NCBI RefSeq assembly: GCF_014205765.1
Contig: NZ_JACIIZ010000004.1
Span: 186,001 to 250,000, forward strand
Reading direction: 5' to 3'
From: Nitrospirillum iridis
GTDB taxonomy: Bacteria; Pseudomonadota; Alphaproteobacteria; Azospirillales; Azospirillaceae
DNA: 64,000 bases
This document shows, piece after piece, positions 46,122 through 55,005 of this stretch (its first letter is position 1; each line of letters begins with the position of its first letter). The position numbers were made by a program, and so were the translations under genes. The notes beneath the pieces are model-generated. The model was not told the DNA's origin and did no database searches. It worked only from the letters and a program-made list of their open reading frames with translations.

Positions 46122-48107
46122 TCAGTTCGCCGGCACCACCGGCAGGTCGATGAAGCTGGCCTGCGCGCCCTGGTGGAAGACGCGCTGGGTCGCCTTGTGA
46201 TAGTCGCCGGGCTTGGCCAGGAAGATATTGTCGACGAAGGTCTGCGGGTTGCGGTCATAGAGCGGGAACCAGCTGGACTGGACCTGCACCATGATGCGGT
46301 GGCCGGGCAGGAAGACATGGTTGGCGTTGGGCAGGGCGAAACGGTAGCGCTGCACCTTGTCGGCCGGGATGGCGGTCGGGTGTTCCAGGCTGTCGCGGTA
46401 GCGGCCGCGGAAGATGTCCATGCCGACAGCCAATTGATAGCCGCCCATCTCGGGCTGCGACGGCACCTCGTCGGGGTAGACGTCGATCAGCTTGACCACC
46501 CAGTCGCTGTCGGTGCCGGAGGTGGACGCGTAAAGATTGACCACCGGTTCGCCACTGATCTTCAGCGGCGCGGTCAGGACCTCGCTGGTGTAGACCAGCG
46601 CGTCGGTGCGGTCCGCCACGGCGCGCTGGTCGGTCACCAGCCAGGGCTTCCACGTGTCGCCATCATTGAAACGGATCGGCCGCCGGATGTAGGGCACCGG
46701 TTTCGCCGGATCCGAGACATATTCATCATAGGCTGTGCCGCCCTTGCCTGGGGCGGTGAAGCCCAGGCCGCTGTTGGCCTGGAGGTACAGCGGTTGGGGC
46801 GTGGCGGCGCAGCCCGTCGGGCAGGAGATCGGCCAGGCCTGCAGACGTCGCCAGACATTGGTGCCGGTCTCGTACGCCAGGACCGGCGGGGTGTCGGCCT
46901 TGGGCGCGCCATCCTTCAGGTGCTCGTTCAGGAAGGGCAGCATGGTGTCGCGCCGGAAGTTCAGCGCGGTGTCGCCATTGAACTTCAGCGGGCCCAAGGT
47001 GCTGCCGTCATAGTTCACGCCGCTGTGCCGCCACGGACCCAGCACCAGATAATTCAGGTCGTTGCGCACGTCCTTGGGCTCGATCGCCTGATAGGTGTGA
47101 ACGGCGCCGTATATGTCCTCCTGGTCCCACAGGCTGGCCACGATCATGGTGGGCACCGTGGGCGTGCGGGCGGCGAGGATCGTGTCCACCGCCTGATTCC
47201 GCCAATAGGAGTCATAGGCCGGGTGTTCCGACAGCTTGCGCCAGAACGGCAACTGATCGAGGCCGTGCTTGTGGGCGAAATCGGCGGCGGAACCGGCGCG
47301 CAGGAAGGCCTCGTAGTCGTCGCGGGTGCCGTGGGCGAAATCGTCGCCCTGGCCGCGCACGGAGGTCTGATGCTGGATGTAGTCGAAGTTGCTTTGACGG
47401 AAGGCGCCGTTATGGAACCAGTCATCGCCCTTCCAGCCATCGACCATGGGGTTGATGGGTACGGCGGCCTTCAGCGCCGGGTGGGGATTGACCAGGGCCA
47501 TCAGCACCGTGAACCCTTCATAGGACGACCCGATCATGCCGACCTTGCCATTGCTTTCCGCAACGTTCTTCACCAGCCAATCGATGGTGTCATAGGCGTC
47601 GGTGGAATGGTCCACTGGGGTGTCGTTCAAGGGGCCGTGCAGAGGGCGGGTCATGACATAGTCGCCTTCCGACCCGTATTTGCCCCGGACATCCTGGAAG
47701 ACGCGGATGTAGCCTTCCTGGACGAAGCTCTCATCCCCCATCTGCAGGGTGGACAGCATGGACGGGCTGACGTCCCGCTCGGCCCGCCTGCTGGCGTTGT
47801 AGGGGGTGCGGGTCAGCATCATGGGCGCGTTGCTGGCGCCTTTGGGGATGACGATGACGGTGTGCAGTTTCACCCCATCGCGCATGGCGATCATGACATC
47901 GCGCTTGATGTAGTCCGCACCCTCGATGGTGCGGTCGAGCTTGGCTGGAATGTCTGGCTGCATGTACGGCGTCATGGCCGCCTGTGGCGCCGCTTGCGCC
48001 CATGCCCCTTGGGTGACTGCCGTGCCTGCCAGCAGCAGGCTCAGCCCCAACCCAGCCCCGGCGCGCGCCCATCCGCCCACCGGGGACCCCTTCACCAACC
48101 ACGCCAT
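46122..48107 (-). CDS. CocE/NonD-family alpha/beta hydrolase (X-Pro dipeptidyl-peptidase S15 type)
   Basis: A 661-residue exported hydrolase. After a signal (GLGLSLLLAGTAVTQGAWAQA) the S15 fold starts with VMIAMRDGVKLHTVIVIPKG; FQDVRGKYGSEGDYVM follows, and the nucleophile is Ser195 in GSSYEG. The C-terminal beta-sandwich (about 440-650) contains ALVYTSEVLTAPLKISGEP and FLPGHRIMVQVQSSWFPLYDRNP, the jelly-roll typical of CocE and alpha-amino acid ester hydrolases. Substrate could be an ester, an amide or a glutaryl/amino-acyl group. The ATG at 48107 follows AGGGG by about eight bases; an ATG at 48155 is further upstream. Divergent from the GerW-like gene. Confidence 0.85.
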   Translation of the reverse strand: MAWLVKGSPVGGWARAGAGLGLSLLLAGTAVTQGAWAQAAPQAAMTPYMQPDIPAKLDRTIEGADYIKRDVMIAMRDGVKLHTVIVIPKGASNAPMMLTRTPYNASRRAERDVSPSMLSTLQMGDESFVQEGYIRVFQDVRGKYGSEGDYVMTRPLHGPLNDTPVDHSTDAYDTIDWLVKNVAESNGKVGMIGSSYEGFTVLMALVNPHPALKAAVPINPMVDGWKGDDWFHNGAFRQSNFDYIQHQTSVRGQGDDFAHGTRDDYEAFLRAGSAADFAHKHGLDQLPFWRKLSEHPAYDSYWRNQAVDTILAARTPTVPTMIVASLWDQEDIYGAVHTYQAIEPKDVRNDLNYLVLGPWRHSGVNYDGSTLGPLKFNGDTALNFRRDTMLPFLNEHLKDGAPKADTPPVLAYETGTNVWRRLQAWPISCPTGCAATPQPLYLQANSGLGFTAPGKGGTAYDEYVSDPAKPVPYIRRPIRFNDGDTWKPWLVTDQRAVADRTDALVYTSEVLTAPLKISGEPVVNLYASTSGTDSDWVVKLIDVYPDEVPSQPEMGGYQLAVGMDIFRGRYRDSLEHPTAIPADKVQRYRFALPNANHVFLPGHRIMVQVQSSWFPLYDRNPQTFVDNIFLAKPGDYHKATQRVFHQGAQASFIDLPVVPAN

Positions 48108-48297
48108 GACTTGCCCCTTTTTATCCGATATCCCGCCCACATTCCGGGCGGGCATGACGATACCGGGGTAGGCCGGCGGGTCAAACAGCCTTCGGTAACG
48201 GAAGTGTTACAGGGCGGTATTTTAATTCCTCAGGTAGAACTATTTAACGCCGATGCGCGCCATGATATTGTTGCGCCGCAACAAGGAGGCGCGTTCC

Positions 48298-48702
48298 ATG
48301 CTGATCAACCCCTTCATTACCGACCCGACCAAGGCGCTGACCCAGGATCTGCTGACCGAGTTCGAGGCCATCCTGGGCAAGGGGGTCTTGGGCACGCCGG
48401 TGGAAATTCCGGGTGGCCTGATCGTCCCCGTCAACATCACCACCTTCGGCGTGGGGGTCTACGGCGGCAGCGTGTGGGGGGAGGCTGTGGGCGGCGGTGG
48501 TGGGGGTGGGGTCATCCCCTGCGCCGTGCTGGTGGTGCAGGACGGCAAGGTGACCTTCCATCCCATCTCGCCGGAGGCCACTCGGGCGGCGGCGGAGCAT
48601 GTGACCGACATGGTGACCAAGATGCGCGGTCCCCGCCTGCCGCAGGATGACGTGCCGCCAGCCAAGACCTCGGTCACGGCGGTGGTTCCCGCCGACGCTT
48701 AA
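48298..48702 (+). CDS. GerW/YtfJ-like protein
   Basis: A 134-residue small protein resembling the GerW (sporulation protein YtfJ) family, here in a bacterium not expected to form spores. Typical features are PVEIPGGLIVPVNITTFGVG followed by a glycine run (about 64-73, GGGGGGG) and PCAVLVVQDGKVTFHPI. The C-terminal 30 residues are Pro/Val-rich. AAGGAGG eight bases before 48298 sets the start. Its function outside sporulation is unknown. Its stop codon overlaps that of the convergent sulfotransferase in TTAA (48699-48702). Confidence 0.7.
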   Translation: MLINPFITDPTKALTQDLLTEFEAILGKGVLGTPVEIPGGLIVPVNITTFGVGVYGGSVWGEAVGGGGGGGVIPCAVLVVQDGKVTFHPISPEATRAAAEHVTDMVTKMRGPRLPQDDVPPAKTSVTAVVPADA

Positions 48703-49475
48703 GGCGCTCCGGTGTCCGGCACCAGGGGGTAGTAGGTGGCCAGGAAGGACCAGAAGGCATTGTCCATCAGGGTCTGCGCCCGCTCTGGCAGGGTCTTGTA
48801 CTTGCCCACCATGCCGTCGCCGATGTGCGTCTTGTGCCAGTGGGTGACAGGGTCGTAGAGGTTGGGAAGGGTGTCGGTGCCGGCGTTTTCCACAAAGCGG
48901 CCGCCTTGCTCCATATCCGCCAGCTTGCGTTTGACCGTGCCGGTCAGCAGGCCCTTATGGATGCTCCGCAGCACGTCATCGGGCGCCCGCGCTCCGATCA
49001 GGTCGGCGATCCGGGCCACGGACTCCATCTGATCGTGGAAGCCGTCTTCATAGCGGAAGACCAGGGTGCGCCGGCCCTGGGCCACGCAGGGCTGAACCCG
49101 CCGCACACTGCGCAGGACATAAGCGAAGGCCTCGTTGAACGGCATGCCGAAGCGCTGCATCAGCGAGGCGACGCAGTCGCGCGGATCGCGCAGGGTGATG
49201 ACGGTCGGGATGTCTTCGTGCGCGATGCGCACTTGGGTCATGCTGTCCGGGTGATGCGTTTTCAGCACCAGGGGAACCTTGGCCCTTTCCCCGATTTCGA
49301 CATAGTGGTTCAGGTCGTTGCGATAGTCGGACTTGAAACCATCGTCGCCGTGCGTGTGCGCCAGCAACTGGCGCACCACGTTGAAGGACCAGGTCGAGGC
49401 GCTGCCCGGCATGCCGACGCAAATAATGGCACTGCTGTTATTAATGTCGGCCGCGCTTTCATTTTCTTGCAGCAT
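48699..49475 (-). CDS. PAPS-dependent sulfotransferase
   Basis: A 258-residue cytoplasmic protein of the sulfotransferase fold. The 5'-phosphosulfate loop is IICVGMPGSASTWSFNVVR and the 3'-phosphate region is ITLRDPRDCVASLMQRFG; FRYEDGF and a late WHKTHIGDGMVGKY loop also fit. It would transfer sulfate from PAPS to a hydroxyl of a glycan, lipid or small molecule. CysD and CysNC, which make PAPS, are eight kilobases away. I use the ATG at 49475; the frame extends to a TTG at 49520 with no ribosome binding site. The AT-rich start region is unlike its neighbours and could mean a weakly expressed or acquired gene. Confidence 0.82.
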   Translation of the reverse strand: MLQENESAADINNSSAIICVGMPGSASTWSFNVVRQLLAHTHGDDGFKSDYRNDLNHYVEIGERAKVPLVLKTHHPDSMTQVRIAHEDIPTVITLRDPRDCVASLMQRFGMPFNEAFAYVLRSVRRVQPCVAQGRRTLVFRYEDGFHDQMESVARIADLIGARAPDDVLRSIHKGLLTGTVKRKLADMEQGGRFVENAGTDTLPNLYDPVTHWHKTHIGDGMVGKYKTLPERAQTLMDNAFWSFLATYYPLVPDTGAP

Positions 49476-49792
49476 TGCAATAACTGGAATCCCTGTTATA
49501 GTTAACTGGGCTTGGCCCAAATGATTTGTACGATTGCTAGCGGATAATTTGTCGCACTCCCATCGTCGGAAGGGCGGAGTGGTCTAGCCAATTCGGCAGA
49601 GAGGGGCGGTGCGACGCCTTTTCGACGTCTTCGCGGAAAGACGTCTTCGCGTAAATGGGGGTTGAACTAAGTCACTCGACTTCCTATGTCGGGCGGGCAT
49701 GGCTTCGAGGGGGCGGATGATGTCGCCCGCACCCGGGGGGGACACCGGGAAGTCATGTCAGCGAAATCTAGCCATCTGAGAGAGGGGCTGAC
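49476..49792. other. Intergenic region with 12-base direct repeat
   Basis: No gene is supported in this stretch. GACGTCTTCGCG occurs at 49624-49635 and 49640-49651, a 16-base period, and each copy contains the palindrome GACGTC. The region separates divergent sulfotransferase and dehydrogenase genes and should hold both promoters, which I cannot place. GAGAGGGG lies just before the dehydrogenase GTG. Confidence 0.5.
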
Positions 49793-50857
49793 GTGATCAA
49801 GACCTTGGGATATGCGGCCTATAAGGCCAAGGAAGCGCTGGCGCCGTTCACGTTCGAGCGCCGTGACCCCCGTGACCACGATGTGGTCATCGACATCCAG
49901 TACTGCGGCATCTGCCATTCCGACGTGCACCAGGCGCGCGACGAATGGGGCGGCAGCGTATTCCCCATGGTGCCGGGGCACGAGATCGCCGGCATCGTCA
50001 CGGCGGTGGGATCAGCGGTCACCAAATACAAGGTGGGTGACAAGGTCGGCGTCGGCTGCTTCGTCGACAGCTGCCGGCAGTGTGAGTATTGCCGTCAAGG
50101 GCTGGAGCAGTTCTGCGTCCAGGGGATGACCGGCACCTACAACGCCCTGGAGCGGGACGGCAAGACCTTGAGCCAGGGCGGCTATTCCGGCGCCATCGTG
50201 GTGGACGAGAACTACGTCCTGCGCATTCCGGATAACCTGCCCCTGGACGCCGCCGCCCCGCTGCTGTGCGCCGGCATCACCCTCTATTCTCCCCTGTCCC
50301 ATTGGAAGGCGGGGCCGGGCAAGAAGGTGGCCATCGTCGGCATGGGCGGCCTGGGCCATATGGGCGTGAAGCTGGCCCATGCCATGGGTGCCGAGGTCAC
50401 GGTGCTGAGCCAGTCGCTGCGCAAGCGGGACGACGGCCTGCGCCTGGGTGCCGACCATTTCCACGCGACCTCCGACGCGGAGACCTTCAAGAAGCTGCGC
50501 GGCACTTTCGATCTGATCATCAATACGGTGTCGGCACCCCTCGATTGGAACGCCTACCTGGGCCTGTTGAAGGTCGACGGCGCCCTGGTGGTGGTGGGCG
50601 TGCCGGAGGAGCAGGTGCCCGTCGGCGCCTTCTCGCTGATCATGGGGCGTCGCAGCCTGGCCGGTTCCCTGATCGGCGGCATCCAGGAAACGCAGGAGAT
50701 GCTGGATTTCTGCGGCCAGCACAACATCACCAGCGATATCGAGACCATCGCCATCCAGCAGGTGAACGAGGCGTATGAGCGCGTCGTCGCCAGCGACGTC
50801 CGCTACCGTTTCGTTATCGATATGGCCTCGTTGAAGGGCGCCGAAGCGGCGTTCTGA
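49793..50857 (+). CDS. Zinc-dependent NAD(P) alcohol dehydrogenase (YahK/CAD-like)
   Basis: A 354-residue cytoplasmic medium-chain dehydrogenase. The catalytic zinc site includes Cys38 in [16 protein letters not shown] and PGHEIAG; the structural zinc has four Cys in [18 protein letters not shown]; the Rossmann loop is [14 protein letters not shown]. These are features of the cinnamyl-alcohol/YahK-type aldehyde reductases that prefer NADPH. The start is GTG at 49793, supported by AGAGGGG seven or so bases before. It is a single gene with its own terminator. Confidence 0.92.
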   Translation: MIKTLGYAAYKAKEALAPFTFERRDPRDHDVVIDIQYCGICHSDVHQARDEWGGSVFPMVPGHEIAGIVTAVGSAVTKYKVGDKVGVGCFVDSCRQCEYCRQGLEQFCVQGMTGTYNALERDGKTLSQGGYSGAIVVDENYVLRIPDNLPLDAAAPLLCAGITLYSPLSHWKAGPGKKVAIVGMGGLGHMGVKLAHAMGAEVTVLSQSLRKRDDGLRLGADHFHATSDAETFKKLRGTFDLIINTVSAPLDWNAYLGLLKVDGALVVVGVPEEQVPVGAFSLIMGRRSLAGSLIGGIQETQEMLDFCGQHNITSDIETIAIQQVNEAYERVVASDVRYRFVIDMASLKGAEAAF

Positions 50858-50879
50858 GCTATCCCGCAGGATGATTCGG

Positions 50880-50917
50880 ACGGGCGGCAGGGGCGACCTT
50901 GCCGCCCGTTTCGTTTT
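50880..50917 (+). terminator. Rho-independent terminator after alcohol dehydrogenase
   Basis: ACGGGCGGCA (50880-50889) pairs perfectly with TGCCGCCCGT (50900-50909) across a ten-base loop and is followed by TTCGTTTTG, 22 bases after the stop codon. Confidence 0.85.
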
Positions 50918-51017
50918 GTGAAATTGAATTTAAGCCGCTCGCGTCGCGGTCTGGTTGCCGGCCATCCCGACGCGGACTACGCTTGGGGCCATCCCTCGGG
51001 CTTGAAGCGGTGACGTC

Positions 51018-51374
51018 ATGCGTCCTGGTATGCTTATCCTTGCCGGCGTGGCCGCCCTCCTGTCATCCGGGGCCTGGGCCCAGTCCACCGACAGCCCGGC
51101 CGCCGGCCCCGCCGCGGCGCCAGCCTTGAAGACAGACCAACTGCCGCGCGACATCATCATCACCCCGCGCGTGCTGCCGTCACCGGAGGAGGAGAAGGCG
51201 TACCACGATGCGGAATACGCTCGGCTGAAGGCGCTGTTCGGTCCGCCGGAGCTGCCACCCATTTCGCGGGGCGATGCCTTGAGCAGAAACGAATCCCTGA
51301 ACACCGGCACCGTCGCCGGGCCCAAGGCGGTGAACTGCCCGGATATCGTCGCCTGCTACGCGCCGCCCCAGTAA
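51018..51374 (+). CDS. Small secreted hypothetical protein
   Basis: A 118-residue protein with a clear signal (MLILAGVAALLSSGAWAQ). The mature part is Ala/Pro-rich at first, then has RDIIITPRVLPSPEEEKAYHDAEYARLKALFGPPELPP and ends with two Cys in NCPDIVACYAPPQ that may form a disulfide. I recognise no family. It stands alone between the dehydrogenase terminator and the convergent DUF3422 gene, three bases from the latter's stop. Confidence that it is real comes from the signal peptide and codon bias. Confidence 0.6.
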   Translation: MRPGMLILAGVAALLSSGAWAQSTDSPAAGPAAAPALKTDQLPRDIIITPRVLPSPEEEKAYHDAEYARLKALFGPPELPPISRGDALSRNESLNTGTVAGPKAVNCPDIVACYAPPQ

Positions 51375-51377
51375 CGC

Positions 51378-52658
51378 TCAGTGCGGCATGTTACGCCGCA
51401 GCCAGCGGGCGGCGACGGCGACGACGCCGGCGCACACCGGCACGGCGATGGCCACGATGCGGCTGGTGGAGGGCCATCCCTCCGTTTCCGGTAGGCCGTG
51501 CATCACCTTTTCCACCAGGGACACCAAATAATAGGTGATGCCGACGATGGACAGGGCCTCCACCGCCTCCTGGATCCGGACATGCATGCGGGAATTACGG
51601 TCCAGTGAGGTCAGCAGGGTGGCGCTTTGGCTGGAGAGGCCAACGTCCACCCGGGTGCGCAGGCTGGCCTGGGCGCGTTCCATGCCGGCCGCCAGTTCGC
51701 CCTGCAGGCGATCGGCGGCCTCCACCGTGCGGATGCCGGGGCGCAGCCGCCGTTTCAGGAACAGGCCCACCCGCTGCAGGCCGGGGATGCGCTCCTCCCG
51801 CAGTTCCTCCAGCCGCTCGCTGACGATCTCGCCATAGGCCAGGCTGGCGCCGAAGCGCCAGCGGTTGCGGGTCACCAGGTGGCCGAGGTCGACGGCCAGG
51901 TCGGTCAGGCTGTCCAGGATGGCGCGGTCCTCGGCGGCGGTCTTGCTGTCGCGGATGCGGCTGACCGTACCCTCCAACCGGCGTTCCATCTCAGTCAGCA
52001 CGGCCATGGTCTCCCGCGCCTGGGGGAAGGCGAGGAAGGCGGCGGCGCGATAGGTCTCGATTTCCAGGATGCGCTGCACCAGCCGGCCCAGCCTGTCCTC
52101 GGTCAGGCCCCAATTCTGGATCAGGGCGCGGCTGTACCCGTCGTCATCGATGTGGAAATCCAACGCCACCAGCGCCTCGCCGCCATTGACCACGGCACCA
52201 GCGCAACTGCCGGTGGGAAAGCGCGCCGTCAGGGTCCGGGGGGCGGGCAGACCATCCGCCTGTTCCACCTGGATATGAACGGCGGCCAGGCGGCGGGGGC
52301 CCAAGGGGCTGAACACTTCATCCAGTAGAGCTTCCACCGCCGGGCGCGTGTCGGCGCCGGCCTCGCCGCTGACCGCCACGCTGGTGCTGAGGAATTCGGT
52401 GTGGTGTTCCCACTTCACCTGCGCGGCCCGGCCGGCGATGGCGGTTTCGATGACGCCATAGCGTGGCGCCTCCGCCTCGGGAGAGGGTAGGGCGGCCAGT
52501 GCGGTCAGCAGGCGCCCGGCGCAGGCGGTCCCCTCCACCGGGGTGCAGAGGAAGGTCACATGGAAAATCTCCGCCGGGGCCCGCAGGGGCATGGCCATGC
52601 GGGAGTGCAACTCCTGCATCAACACGCTCCGCAATGGGTGATCCGCCCCGATGCCCAT
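51378..52658 (-). CDS. DUF3422 family membrane-anchored protein
   Basis: A 426-residue protein of family DUF3422, function unknown. It starts with the family hallmark HPLRSVLMQELHSRMAMPLRAP, has an internal coiled-coil-like stretch (about 210-340) and ends with two hydrophobic helices (about 365-385, VGITYYLVSLVEKVMHGL, and about 395-420, RIVAIAVPVCAGVVAVAARWL). The bulk is probably cytoplasmic. I use the ATG at 52658; the open frame continues upstream into the mutase gene but without family similarity. It follows the propionyl-CoA operon on the same strand after a hairpin. Confidence 0.82.
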   Translation of the reverse strand: MGIGADHPLRSVLMQELHSRMAMPLRAPAEIFHVTFLCTPVEGTACAGRLLTALAALPSPEAEAPRYGVIETAIAGRAAQVKWEHHTEFLSTSVAVSGEAGADTRPAVEALLDEVFSPLGPRRLAAVHIQVEQADGLPAPRTLTARFPTGSCAGAVVNGGEALVALDFHIDDDGYSRALIQNWGLTEDRLGRLVQRILEIETYRAAAFLAFPQARETMAVLTEMERRLEGTVSRIRDSKTAAEDRAILDSLTDLAVDLGHLVTRNRWRFGASLAYGEIVSERLEELREERIPGLQRVGLFLKRRLRPGIRTVEAADRLQGELAAGMERAQASLRTRVDVGLSSQSATLLTSLDRNSRMHVRIQEAVEALSIVGITYYLVSLVEKVMHGLPETEGWPSTSRIVAIAVPVCAGVVAVAARWLRRNMPH

Positions 52659-52806
52659 GATGCCCCGCCCCCAAATCCGATGCCGCCCGAACCGGTGGAT
52701 CCTATCAATGTGGGGTGGTGAGGGCCAGGGGCGCGGCCATGTGACAGTGTGGAATTTTCCGGGGCCGAGGCCGGCTCCCGCGCGCGTCCGTCCGCGCGCC
52801 GCTTCA

Positions 52807-52834
52807 CGCCCAAAGGCGATGCCGCCTTCGGGCG
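52807..52834 (-). terminator. Hairpin after methylmalonyl-CoA mutase gene
   Basis: CGCCCAAAGGCG (52807-52818) and CGCCTTCGGGCG (52823-52834) pair over 12 bases with one mismatch and a four-base loop, 15 bases after the mutase stop. There is no T-run on the minus strand, so termination would be Rho-assisted or partial. Confidence 0.4.
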
Positions 52835-52849
52835 ATCCGCTTAAGGCCC

Positions 52850-55000
52850 TTACGCGGCCTGGGGGCGCCCCTTGCTCAGGATCTCCAGGATTTCCGCGGC
52901 GGCGGTGGGGATGTTGGTGCCGGGGCCATAGATGGCGGCCGCACCTGCCTGGTACAGCATGTCGTAGTCCTGCGGCGGGATGACGCCGCCGCACACCACC
53001 AGGATGTCGCCCGCACCCTGGGCCTTCAGGCTGTCGATCAGGGCCGGCACCAGGGTCTTGTGTCCCGCCGCCTGCGACGACACGCCGATGACGTGCACGT
53101 CGTTCTCCACCGCCTGGCGGGCCGCCTCCTCCGGCGTCTGGAACAGCGGGCCGACGTCGACGTCGAAGCCGATGTCGGCGAAGGCGGTGGCGATGACCTT
53201 GGCGCCCCGGTCGTGGCCGTCCTGGCCCATCTTCACCACCAGCATGCGCGGCCGGCGGCCCTCCGCTTCCGCGAAGGTCTCCACATCCTTGCGGATGCGG
53301 GCGAAGCCCTCATCGCCATCGTAAGCCGAGCCATAAACCCCGCTGACGGAGCGGATGACGGCGCGGTGGCGGGTGAAGACCTTTTCCAGCGCGTCGCTGA
53401 TTTCGCCCACCGTGGCGCGGGCGCGGGTGGCCTGGATCGCCAGATCCAGCAGGTTGCCGGTGCCATCGGCCGCACCCTGGGTCAGCGCTTCCAGTGCCGC
53501 CGTGACCGCCGCGTCGTCGCGGGTGGCGCGGATCTGCCGCAAGCGGGCGATCTGGGCCTCACGCACGGCGGTGTTGTCGATGTCCAGAACGTCGACCCGT
53601 TCCGGGTTCTGGGGGCGGTACTTGTTGACGCCGACCACCACTTCCTCGCCCCGGTCGATACGGGCCTGGCGGCGGGCCGCCGCCTCCTCGATCATCAGCT
53701 TGGGCAGGCCGCTGTCCACGGCCTTGGTCATGCCGCCCATGCCCTCCACCTGATCGATCAGCTTTTCTGCCTCGGCCACCAGGCTGTGGGTCAGGCTCTC
53801 CACGTAATAGCTGCCGCCCAGCGGGTCGACCACGTGGGGCACACCCGTTTCCTCGGCGATGATCAACTGGGTGTTGCGGGCGATGCGGGCGGAGAAGGGC
53901 GTGGGCAGGCCCAGCGCCTCGTCAAAGCTGTTGGTGTGCAGCGACTGCGTGCCGCCCAGCACGGCGGCCAAGGCCTCGATGGTGGTGCGCACCACGTTGT
54001 TGTAGGGGTCCTGCTCCGTCAGACTGACGCCCGAGGTCTGGCAGTGGGTGCGCAAGGCCAGCGAGCGCGGGTCCTGCGGATCGAAATGCTTCTTCATCAG
54101 CTTGGCCCACAGCAGGCGGGCGGCGCGCAGCTTCGCCACCTCCATGAAGAAGTTCATGCCGATGGCGAAGAAGAAGGACAGGCGCGGCGCGAACTGGTCG
54201 ACCTTCAGGCCCTTGGACGCCGCCGCCCGCACATATTCCAGCCCGTCCGCCAGGGTGAAGGCCAGCTCCTGCACCGCCGTCGCCCCGGCTTCCTGCATGT
54301 GGTAGCCGCTGATGGAGATGGAGTTGAACTTGGGCATGTTCAGCGCCGTGTACTCAATGATGTCGGCCACGATGCGCATGCTGGGGGTGGGCGGGTAGAT
54401 GTAGGTGTTGCGGACCATGAACTCCTTCAGGATGTCGTTCTGGATGGTGCCAGACAGCTTGTCCTGGGTGACGCCCTGCTCCTCCGCCGCCACGATGTAG
54501 CCGGCCAGCACGGGCAGCACGGCGCCGTTCATGGTCATGGACACGCTCATCTTGTCCAACGGGATGCCGTCGAACAGTGTCTTCATGTCCTCCACGCTGT
54601 CGATGGCCACACCGGCCTTGCCCACGTCACCCACCACCCGGGGGTGGTCGCTGTCATAACCACGATGGGTGGCCAGGTCGAAGGCGACCGACAGGCCCAT
54701 CTGGCCGGCCGCCAGATTGGCCTTGTAGAAGCGGTTGCTTTCCTCCGCCGTGGAAAAGCCCGCGTACTGGCGGATGGTCCACGGCCGGTGGCTGTACATG
54801 GTGGCGCGGGGACCACGGGTATAGGGGGCGAAGCCTGGCAGGCTTTCCACCGCCAGACCTTCCAGGTCGGCCGCCGTGTAAAGCGGCTTCACCGCGATGC
54901 CTTCGGGCGTGGTGCGCACCAGTCCTTCGGCATCGGCACCGAATTCCTTGGCGGCCAGGCGCTGCCAATCGGCCAGGGTCTTTTGCGGGAAGTCGCTCAT
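52850..55000 (-). CDS. scpA: Methylmalonyl-CoA mutase
   Basis: A 716-residue adenosylcobalamin enzyme that converts (R)-methylmalonyl-CoA to succinyl-CoA, the last step of propionyl-CoA use. The substrate barrel fills the first 550 residues ([46 protein letters not shown]). The B12-binding domain has the lower-ligand motif DGHDRG in [15 protein letters not shown] at about residue 595, followed by [14 protein letters not shown]. Single-chain length matches homodimeric bacterial mutases. Its ATG lies five bases after the carboxylase alpha stop. No epimerase or MeaB-type chaperone gene is in the window. Confidence 0.96.
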   Translation of the reverse strand: MSDFPQKTLADWQRLAAKEFGADAEGLVRTTPEGIAVKPLYTAADLEGLAVESLPGFAPYTRGPRATMYSHRPWTIRQYAGFSTAEESNRFYKANLAAGQMGLSVAFDLATHRGYDSDHPRVVGDVGKAGVAIDSVEDMKTLFDGIPLDKMSVSMTMNGAVLPVLAGYIVAAEEQGVTQDKLSGTIQNDILKEFMVRNTYIYPPTPSMRIVADIIEYTALNMPKFNSISISGYHMQEAGATAVQELAFTLADGLEYVRAAASKGLKVDQFAPRLSFFFAIGMNFFMEVAKLRAARLLWAKLMKKHFDPQDPRSLALRTHCQTSGVSLTEQDPYNNVVRTTIEALAAVLGGTQSLHTNSFDEALGLPTPFSARIARNTQLIIAEETGVPHVVDPLGGSYYVESLTHSLVAEAEKLIDQVEGMGGMTKAVDSGLPKLMIEEAAARRQARIDRGEEVVVGVNKYRPQNPERVDVLDIDNTAVREAQIARLRQIRATRDDAAVTAALEALTQGAADGTGNLLDLAIQATRARATVGEISDALEKVFTRHRAVIRSVSGVYGSAYDGDEGFARIRKDVETFAEAEGRRPRMLVVKMGQDGHDRGAKVIATAFADIGFDVDVGPLFQTPEEAARQAVENDVHVIGVSSQAAGHKTLVPALIDSLKAQGAGDILVVCGGVIPPQDYDMLYQAGAAAIYGPGTNIPTAAAEILEILSKGRPQAA

Positions 55001-55005
55001 GATGG

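Noticed and set aside
49578-49612. tRNA-like stretch GGAGTGGTCTAGCC
   Set aside because: Looks briefly like a D-arm, but no acceptor stem, anticodon arm or T-arm can be paired around it.
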